Positions 59,186 to 64,000 of a stretch of 64,000 bases of DNA are shown here, one piece after another. A program made the position numbers and the translations under genes. The stretch spans positions 1 to 64,000 of the forward strand of contig CASDZV010000025.1 in the NCBI GenBank assembly GCA_949285905.1, written 5' to 3'. The notes below the pieces were generated by a model. That model ran no database searches. It was not told the origin of the DNA and worked only from the letters and a program-made list of their open reading frames with translations. Position 1 is the first letter of the stretch, and each line of letters begins with the position of its first letter. The DNA comes from an uncultured Spirochaetales bacterium. GTDB lineage: Bacteria; Spirochaetota; Spirochaetia; Sphaerochaetales; Sphaerochaetaceae.

Positions 59186-60063
59186 TGGCTGAGAGAAGAA
59201 TGGTATCTATAAGCCTTATAGATGATGACCGCTTCCTGGATATGAGCCAGGGAGCGCAGTTCCTGTACTTCCATCTAACTATGAGGGCAGACGATGACGG
59301 CTTCATAACACCGAAGAAGGTCATGAGGCTGGTCGGTGCATCACAGAAGGATCTCGACGCCCTTATCAATGCAGGCTTTCTCATTTCCTTTGAAAGCGGA
59401 GTAGTCGTTATAACCCACTGGAGAGTGAACAATACAATCCGCAAGGATAGATACACTCCCACAAGCTTCCAGAAGGAATTCAATGAACTGACTGTAATTA
59501 ACGGTATGTACGCGAGATGCGCACGGCAACCAATGGTTACAGAAGATCATGAGGAAGGCAGAGAGATTGACAACCAACTGACTACCAATGGAGAACCGTC
59601 TGACAACCAGTTGGCAACCAAGTGTCAACCGGACGACAACCAAGTGGTAGACACAATGGCAACCGAACGGCAACCATCTGACAACCAACGGTTGCCACAG
59701 GTTAGGTTAGGTAAGGATAGGGAAAGAGAAAAGACTCGCTCTCTTATAGAGAGCTCGTCTAAAAGAGAAACCCCCTCGCCTGGCAACCAGATGGCAACCA
59801 GCATATCACCGCCAGTTCTCGATGAAGTGAAAGCATATTTCAGGGGAAATCTCCTTTCAGGAGATCCCGAGAGATTCTTCTATACATACCAGTCCAGGGG
59901 ATGGATTGATGCTGCAGGTATCCCTGTGAGGGATTGGCATGCAAAGGCCATGAACTGGTCCATCGATGAGAAGAGCAGGAAAGACAGCGGAGGCTCAAGA
60001 GACAAGCCCCGCGACTACGATGGCTCGTATGACAGCCATTCGATGAAGGAGGTCTCGCTATGA
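59185..60063 (+). CDS. Phage replisome organizer (DnaD-like N-terminal domain)
   Basis: 292 aa. The N-terminal SISLIDDDRFLDMSQGAQFL with FHLTMRADDDGFITPKKVMR is the phage replisome-organizer winged-helix domain. A long polar linker (about 115-195) follows, made of Asn, Gln, Thr and Pro, then a C-terminal DnaD-like end (AYFRGNLLSGDPERFFYTYQ, AAGIPVRDWHAKAMNWSIDE). It binds the phage origin and recruits helicase with the loader encoded next. The linker is encoded by 11-bp DNA iterons, so the origin probably lies inside this gene, as in lambda O. Confidence 0.82.
   Translation: MAERRMVSISLIDDDRFLDMSQGAQFLYFHLTMRADDDGFITPKKVMRLVGASQKDLDALINAGFLISFESGVVVITHWRVNNTIRKDRYTPTSFQKEFNELTVINGMYARCARQPMVTEDHEEGREIDNQLTTNGEPSDNQLATKCQPDDNQVVDTMATERQPSDNQRLPQVRLGKDREREKTRSLIESSSKRETPSPGNQMATSISPPVLDEVKAYFRGNLLSGDPERFFYTYQSRGWIDAAGIPVRDWHAKAMNWSIDEKSRKDSGGSRDKPRDYDGSYDSHSMKEVSL
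59527..59799 (+). repeat. 11-bp iterons inside the replisome organizer gene, putative phage replication origin
   Basis: CAACC boxes begin at 59527, 59571, 59604, 59615, 59626, 59637, 59660, 59671, 59682, 59784 and 59795, and one-mismatch boxes at 59582 and 59593. Within 59571-59647 the step is exactly 11 bp; 59527 is 44 bp before 59571. Consensus CAACCRNNYGR. Since 11 is not a multiple of 3, the repeat is read in all frames and cannot come from a protein repeat. A purine-rich tract and a palindrome (GCTCTC/GAGAGC, 59738-59754) follow. Confidence 0.75.
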
Positions 60064-60803
60064 TCAGGCAGTTCTACAGCACGCTATCGCCATTCTGGCA
60101 GACGATGGTGGCAAGGGAATGCAAGGCAAAGGGAATCTCCCTGGATGATTTCTCCATCTCGGATTTCGAGAAGCTCAAGACAGGCGCTGAGCGCGTTGCC
60201 TCCCTTCTCGGACGGAATGTCGAGGAGCTGAAGGTGGAGGAGGTCGACAGGAAGAATGACGAGCTCCGGATCAAGCTGAAGCTGTTTGAGGAGTCTGTTC
60301 CTTTCAGGTACAAGGACGCAGACCTCCAGAAGGACTTCCACGCTCCGTTCATTGAAAGCCTGAAGAACGGTCAGAGCGGGGTTGTCGTCGGCGGAAACGG
60401 AATCGGAAAGACCAGGCTTGCATGGGCTTTGGCAAGGTACTGGAAGCAGCAGAACCCATCATGCTCGGTCCAGATCATCAAGGGTGCAGAGCTCTTGTCC
60501 GAGGTCAAGGCAATAGATGGTGACTGGTATCGCTATATCCGCGAGGTGTATGGGAAATCCGAGCACCTCTTCATCGATGAAATCGACAAGATCAAGGGCA
60601 CAGAGGCTGACTGGATGCTTCTCACGTACCTCATCGACTACCGCTATGAGTGGTGCTGGCAGACAATCGTTCTCGGGAACTGCGGAAAGGATGAGGCAAT
60701 GAGGCTTCTGGGGCAGTCATCATACTCCAGGCTGTCAGGGGATGGCGCAGAGGCTTACCACCTGGTAGGAACCGATAAGAGAAAGGAGGGAATGAAAACA
60801 TGA
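60060..60803 (+). CDS. DnaC-like helicase loader ATPase
   Basis: 247 aa AAA+ ATPase. A helical N-terminal part, then Walker A VVGGNGIGKTRLAWALA (about residue 112), Walker B HLFIDEIDKIKG, and sensor-like TIVLGNCGKDEAMRLLG. It loads the replicative helicase at the phage origin together with the replisome organizer. It overlaps both neighbours by four bases (ATGA). Confidence 0.86.
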   Translation: MIRQFYSTLSPFWQTMVARECKAKGISLDDFSISDFEKLKTGAERVASLLGRNVEELKVEEVDRKNDELRIKLKLFEESVPFRYKDADLQKDFHAPFIESLKNGQSGVVVGGNGIGKTRLAWALARYWKQQNPSCSVQIIKGAELLSEVKAIDGDWYRYIREVYGKSEHLFIDEIDKIKGTEADWMLLTYLIDYRYEWCWQTIVLGNCGKDEAMRLLGQSSYSRLSGDGAEAYHLVGTDKRKEGMKT

Positions 60804-61027
60804 GGTGGAATAAGGGAAGCTCTACGAACTTCACGCTGAGAATCCCGGGAGAACTCCCGGTCAGAGCGATGATTGTAGCTCATTCAGAGACGATAGTCAT
60901 ATCGCTCATGATCGGAGGCGAGACCATCAGGAAATGGGGAATACCGGTTTCTATGGGTATCGAAGAGGCAAAGGCACAAGTCGAGAAAATGCTGAATGGC
61001 CTTGCCCAGGGGATATGGGAGAGCTAG
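60800..61027 (+). CDS. Hypothetical phage protein at the end of the replication block
   Basis: 75 aa, beta-rich start (TNFTLRIPGELPVRAMIVAH) and a C-terminal helix (IEEAKAQVEKMLNGLAQGIW). No family recognised. ATGA overlap with the loader gene. Confidence 0.6.
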   Translation: MRWNKGSSTNFTLRIPGELPVRAMIVAHSETIVISLMIGGETIRKWGIPVSMGIEEAKAQVEKMLNGLAQGIWES

Positions 61028-61059
61028 CTCGCTCTCGCGCGCGTTAAGAGAGATTTCAT

Positions 61060-61114
61060 ATTACCAGAATCAGGGGGAATATATAATAAATATTATTCTC
61101 CAGATACTGGTAAT
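61060..61114. promoter_or_regulatory. Long imperfect hairpin between replication and packaging blocks
   Basis: ATTACCAG and CTGGTAAT form a perfect outer 8-bp stem; after a 5-nt internal loop GGGGGAATATAT and ATATTATTCTCC form an imperfect inner stem around an AT-rich apex. TATAAT-like boxes lie in the apex. It could be a terminator, a late promoter with a regulatory cruciform, or a binding site. The 149-base gap 61028-61176 has nothing else. Confidence 0.5.
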
Positions 61115-61176
61115 TCGTAAGTAAGAAAAAAACACATCTTCAGCGAAGGGAAAAAGAAGGAAGAAGGGATAAGAGA

Positions 61177-61482
61177 ATGGCAGTGATAAAAGCACCTAGG
61201 CAGATGATAGCTCCGCAGGTTCCTGTAGACCTTTACAGGGATGGAAGGCTCGTAAGGAGCTATGACTCGGTTTCAGAATGCGCAAAGGATCTTCACATCT
61301 CATACCAGACAGTGAAGTACCTGATAGCTTCCGGAAAGGAACTCTATACGACTCCGGAATCCGTGACTCTGGATATCCCGTCTTACTGCCCGTACTCATA
61401 TGTGCTTTCCTTTGATGAGGAGAGCAAGAGGTATCTTCCTGAAGTGCAAGATGACAGAACAGGGGAAATGCTTGGCGTGTGA
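61177..61482 (+). CDS. Small phage protein with a NUMOD1-like DNA-binding segment
   Basis: 101 aa. VDLYRDGRLVRSYDSVSECA then KDLHISYQTVKYLIASGKEL matches the NUMOD1 helix-turn-helix pattern, usually found attached to homing endonucleases; here it stands alone with a C-terminal beta part (YSYVLSFDEESKRYLPEV). Probably a DNA-binding regulator of the late genes or a remnant of a homing enzyme. No nuclease motif is seen. AGGGATAAGAG lies upstream. Confidence 0.65.
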   Translation: MAVIKAPRQMIAPQVPVDLYRDGRLVRSYDSVSECAKDLHISYQTVKYLIASGKELYTTPESVTLDIPSYCPYSYVLSFDEESKRYLPEVQDDRTGEMLGV

Positions 61483-61494
61483 ATAGCGCGCTGT

Positions 61495-61806
61495 ATGGCA
61501 TTTCCTCTTTTTCGTGACCATTGGTATACCAGGAGGCATTACGCGTACATGGAACGGAACATCTACGAGACACCAGTAAGGGCTGCAGAGGAAGCCAACA
61601 CTCATGCAGCCATAAGCGTTGACAGCTATTCATGGACCTGCAGGGGGAAGCAGGTCAAGGTAAGGATTGTTTACAGGCGAGGCGACTATGAGCTGAGATT
61701 CGCTGGAGCGCTTGGGACCAGAGTACCGGATAGCACAGCTGACAGAAGAGCGCTCAATGAGCTCATTTCACGCTGCAGGAAGTGGCAGGGAGTCAACTGG
61801 CTATGA
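61495..61806 (+). CDS. Hypothetical phage protein
   Basis: 103 aa, basic. FPLFRDHWYTRRHYAYMERN at the start and RRALNELISRCRKWQGVNWL at the end. No family recognised. ATGA overlap with the small terminase gene. Its place before the terminase genes suggests a role in packaging or regulation. Confidence 0.55.
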   Translation: MAFPLFRDHWYTRRHYAYMERNIYETPVRAAEEANTHAAISVDSYSWTCRGKQVKVRIVYRRGDYELRFAGALGTRVPDSTADRRALNELISRCRKWQGVNWL

Positions 61807-62504
61807 GCAGATACACAATCGACCATCATCCGAACAAGCAGCTGATAATCCGCGACATTGCCTCTGGCATGTACTCTGACGAGAAGATAGCTGAGCGCTA
61901 CGGACTCAGAGATCGTAAAGCTGTCGAAAGATATCGCAAGCAGGTACTGCCAGAGATTATGAGACTCACAGCCTTCAGGGACACAGATGGGCTTCTTGCA
62001 GCAATAACCCAGAACATTGTCAGAGTCGACAAGATGCTTGAGGGACTCGAGAAATGGGCTGTGGACCCCGAGGACCAGAATGTATTCGCCATGGACCCGA
62101 GAGCTGACGAGATAAACGTCATATACACAGTCACCAGCATCACCGACAGGGGAAAGATGCTCCGTTCCAGGGTTAAGCGTAATCTGCAGGACGTCATAGA
62201 CGAGCATTTCGTAGGCACGGAGAAGATTGGCATACGTCTTGAGACCCATAAAGCCGACCAGCGTGTTGTCCTCCTGAAGGCAATGGAAGTCATGGGAAAG
62301 AATCTCCAGCTTCTCATCGATGCCAGGGACACCCTCATCCAGAAGGACGCTGACGATTCATACAGGGCAGGACTTGAGGAGCTCATGCAGACGATACAGG
62401 TAGCGCTGAGACCATATCCCGATGCAATGGAGGCGCTTATCAGGGCACTGTCACAGGAAGAAGAGAATGCGCTTCCTCATGCTGCTATCCCTGAGGAGGA
62501 TTAA
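61803..62504 (+). CDS. Probable terminase small subunit
   Basis: 233 aa. The N-terminal 50 residues form a helix-turn-helix (IRDIASGMYSDEKIAERYGL, RDRKAVERYRKQVLPEIM); the rest is helical, with a possible oligomerisation part (VVLLKAMEVMGKNLQLLIDA). Small terminases bind the packaging site through such an N-terminal HTH. The call rests mainly on its place directly upstream of the large terminase ATPase gene; sequence similarity is not strong. Confidence 0.6.
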   Translation: MSRYTIDHHPNKQLIIRDIASGMYSDEKIAERYGLRDRKAVERYRKQVLPEIMRLTAFRDTDGLLAAITQNIVRVDKMLEGLEKWAVDPEDQNVFAMDPRADEINVIYTVTSITDRGKMLRSRVKRNLQDVIDEHFVGTEKIGIRLETHKADQRVVLLKAMEVMGKNLQLLIDARDTLIQKDADDSYRAGLEELMQTIQVALRPYPDAMEALIRALSQEEENALPHAAIPEED

Positions 62505-62513
62505 GGAATCGCC

Positions 62514-63470
62514 ATGGCTGTACCTCCTGGACTGCTGTTTTCATTCAGAGATCTGCAAAGAGGGCTCTCTCGCTCATCTTATGCCATCTCATGCGGCTTC
62601 TATCCGTATGCATGGCAGACTGCAGTCCTGGAATCACATGCGAAGTTCAAGATCATCGATGGTGCACGCCAGTCCGGGAAATCGACAATCGTCTCTGTTA
62701 TCCCTGCTCACAAGGCTAAGTACAAATCGAAGTCTCTTTCCCTGGTCATTGCCCCGACCAGAGCACAGGCAAACGAGGACATGCTGAAGATAAAGGAGCT
62801 CATGTCAAAGGATCCTTCATATCCGACGCTTGTGAAGAACAGCGCATTCGAAGTGACACTCTCGAACAAGTCAAGAATCGTTGTCGTCACAGCAACGGAC
62901 AAGGCCGCACGTGGATACTCGGCACCTGACATAATCCTCGTAGATGAGGCAAGCCGTGTACCTGATACGGTCTACTCATCCGCAGTCCTTCCTATGCAGA
63001 CAGCTTCACCAGAGGATTTCGAACTGATACTCATCTCGACTCCGTTCGGCAAGCAGGGGTTCTTCTATGACTGCTGGGCAAACAGTGGGGTTTACGAGAA
63101 GTTCGAGATAAGAGCGCCGTGGAGCGTTGATGAGAGATTCCCGACAAAGCTTTTTGAAGCGATACCTGAGGAGCGGTTTGCGAAGCTACGTGCAGAGCAG
63201 GGGATTTACGGAGGATACAGCCCTCAGCACAAGAGCTATGAGCAGCAGGTTGAGATACTAAGGCAGCAGGGCACTCTCATCTACCAGCAGGAGTTCCTGG
63301 GGGAGTTTGTGGACCGCAATGATGCTGTCTTCAGACGCGCGGATCTCGACAGGGCATTCTTCCCTGATGTCTATCCTGCAGAGCTTGATCTTGCAGGAGA
63401 TTCTTCAACCATCATGCCAGCACCTGAGGCCATCAGGCTGAAGAAGGTAGTTGGCGGAAAGTATTTCTGA
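62514..63470 (+). CDS. Terminase large subunit, ATPase protein (split form)
   Basis: 318 aa. Adenine motif FYPYAWQTAVL, Walker A DGARQSGKSTIV (about residue 50), Walker B IILVDEASRVPD (about 140), and coupling motif LILISTPFGKQGFFYD. It ends with EFVDRNDAVFRRADLDRAFF and then a short tail, with no nuclease domain. Large terminases normally run 400-600 aa with a fused nuclease. AAGGA lies 6 nt before the ATG. The nuclease is encoded by the next gene. It powers DNA translocation into the capsid. Confidence 0.88.
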   Translation: MAVPPGLLFSFRDLQRGLSRSSYAISCGFYPYAWQTAVLESHAKFKIIDGARQSGKSTIVSVIPAHKAKYKSKSLSLVIAPTRAQANEDMLKIKELMSKDPSYPTLVKNSAFEVTLSNKSRIVVVTATDKAARGYSAPDIILVDEASRVPDTVYSSAVLPMQTASPEDFELILISTPFGKQGFFYDCWANSGVYEKFEIRAPWSVDERFPTKLFEAIPEERFAKLRAEQGIYGGYSPQHKSYEQQVEILRQQGTLIYQQEFLGEFVDRNDAVFRRADLDRAFFPDVYPAELDLAGDSSTIMPAPEAIRLKKVVGGKYF

Positions 63471-63481
63471 GGAGAACGCAT

Positions 63482-64000
63482 ATGGCAGACCAGATATACA
63501 CACCATTCACAAGACATATCCTTTCGCAGGATATCGGTAAGAAGCAGGACGCTACGACATCGGGCGCTTTTACAATCGCTCCGGAGTATTTCGACAGCGG
63601 AGATGGAAGGAGACGCGTGACGACATTCCTGGATGTGGGCTTCCTGGACAAGCGGAGACTCTCGTATATGGAGCTCGGGGAATACACAAAGGAGATGATG
63701 GAGTCTCTCTCATTCGGCGATAACTGCTCTCTTCTGATTGATGGCACAGGAATAGGCGAGGCTGTGTATGACATCTACACATCCCTCGGCCTTGAGCCGG
63801 TGAAGATCATATTCACATCAGGGGAGACTGCATCTGTTGAGCAGAACCGCGCGCAGTTCTCTCAGAAATTCGGAGCAGTATCCGGATACAAGGTGCCGAA
63901 GGTCGATATGATCTCAGCCGCGCAGGTCATCTTCCAGCAGGGCAGAATCCGCTTTGCCGAGAATATCGACTTCCGCGATGAGTGCTTTCAGCAGCTTCAG
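63482..64000 (+). CDS. Terminase large subunit, nuclease protein (split form, cut by window edge)
   Basis: 173 codons are visible from ATG 63482 to the window end with no stop. LSQDIGKKQDATTSGAFTIA gives the first metal-binding aspartates of the RNase H-like terminase nuclease, and SLLIDGTGIGEAVYD the second (usual pattern vDxtGvG). GAGGAG lies 6-7 nt upstream, so it has its own start; it is not a frameshift remnant, as the ATPase gene ends in a stop 11 nt before. It would cut the concatemer during packaging, working with the separate ATPase. Confidence 0.85.
   Translation, partial: MADQIYTPFTRHILSQDIGKKQDATTSGAFTIAPEYFDSGDGRRRVTTFLDVGFLDKRRLSYMELGEYTKEMMESLSFGDNCSLLIDGTGIGEAVYDIYTSLGLEPVKIIFTSGETASVEQNRAQFSQKFGAVSGYKVPKVDMISAAQVIFQQGRIRFAENIDFRDECFQQLQ

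Noticed and set aside
1-64000. CRISPR array
   Set aside because: No direct repeats of 20-40 bases with regular spacers were seen. The only regular repeats are the 11-bp iterons and the ACT run, neither of which fits.
1-64000. Insertion sequences or transposase genes
   Set aside because: No open frame with transposase motifs and no long terminal inverted repeats were noticed.

Overview
The window reads as a bacterial chromosome of about 48% G+C carrying the left part of a prophage. The best guess for the host is a spirochaete of the Sphaerochaeta/Treponema kind. The reasons are the core-gene order (ispE, spoVG, tRNA-Gln, rplY, pth, tilS, ftsH, lepA), a coiled-coil gene behind infC-rpmI-rplT, a TRAP binding protein whose leader ends in FASGSKE, and the phage repressor type. 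This taxonomic call is inference from memory of the families, not a database result.

Bases 1-24950: the end of a sugar ABC-transporter ATPase gene, a TetR regulator, a CorC/HlyC-type membrane protein, two MATE exporters flanking tRNA-Gly(CCC), manA, a cysteine desulfidase, a DnaQ-like exonuclease, a PAP2 phosphatase and a drug/metabolite transporter. These are followed by a TRAP dicarboxylate-type operon (dctP-Q-M), the potassium system trkA-trkH, an exported Ntn hydrolase, and a minus-strand operon of DUF1538 transporter, tandem PII protein, MATE and M18 aminopeptidase. ung and an ion permease close this part.

Bases 24950-36530: an AT-rich stretch with one small exported protein gene, a Lon-like AAA+ protease with a short N-terminus, a frameshifted small gene with an unknown partner gene, the methylthioadenosine salvage pair mtaD-mtnA with a SIMPL-domain gene, an acyl-CoA ligase, a HAD phosphatase, a SMUG1-type uracil glycosylase, ispE and spoVG. 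Bases 36558-51117: tRNA-Gln(UUG), the rplY-pth-tilS-ftsH-lepA-udk run, yidD, the infC-rpmI-rplT-coiled-coil operon, class II aldolase, a membrane-tethered protein, a tatD-GNAT-DUF362 operon, and a fourth MATE gene.

Bases 51118-64000 are a prophage (or a phage-like island) that runs off the window. Order: a membrane-anchored AT-rich gene and repressor on the minus strand, a divergent early promoter whose spacer and -10 box are an ACT repeat, small early genes, a recombination set (YqaJ exonuclease, DUF1351, probable annealing protein, RusA, DnaQ-like), an antisense higBA toxin-antitoxin pair, a DnaD-like replisome organizer with 11-bp iterons inside its gene, a DnaC-like loader, and the packaging genes. 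The large terminase is encoded as two separate proteins, ATPase and nuclease.

The feature that cuts across the whole window is a class of promoters whose -10 box lies 6-7 nt before the start codon. These predict leaderless mRNAs for manA, the DMT transporter, mtaD, the HAD phosphatase, yidD, the gene at 46766, the MATE gene at 49783 and the phage repressor. Other genes in the same window have ordinary Shine-Dalgarno sites.
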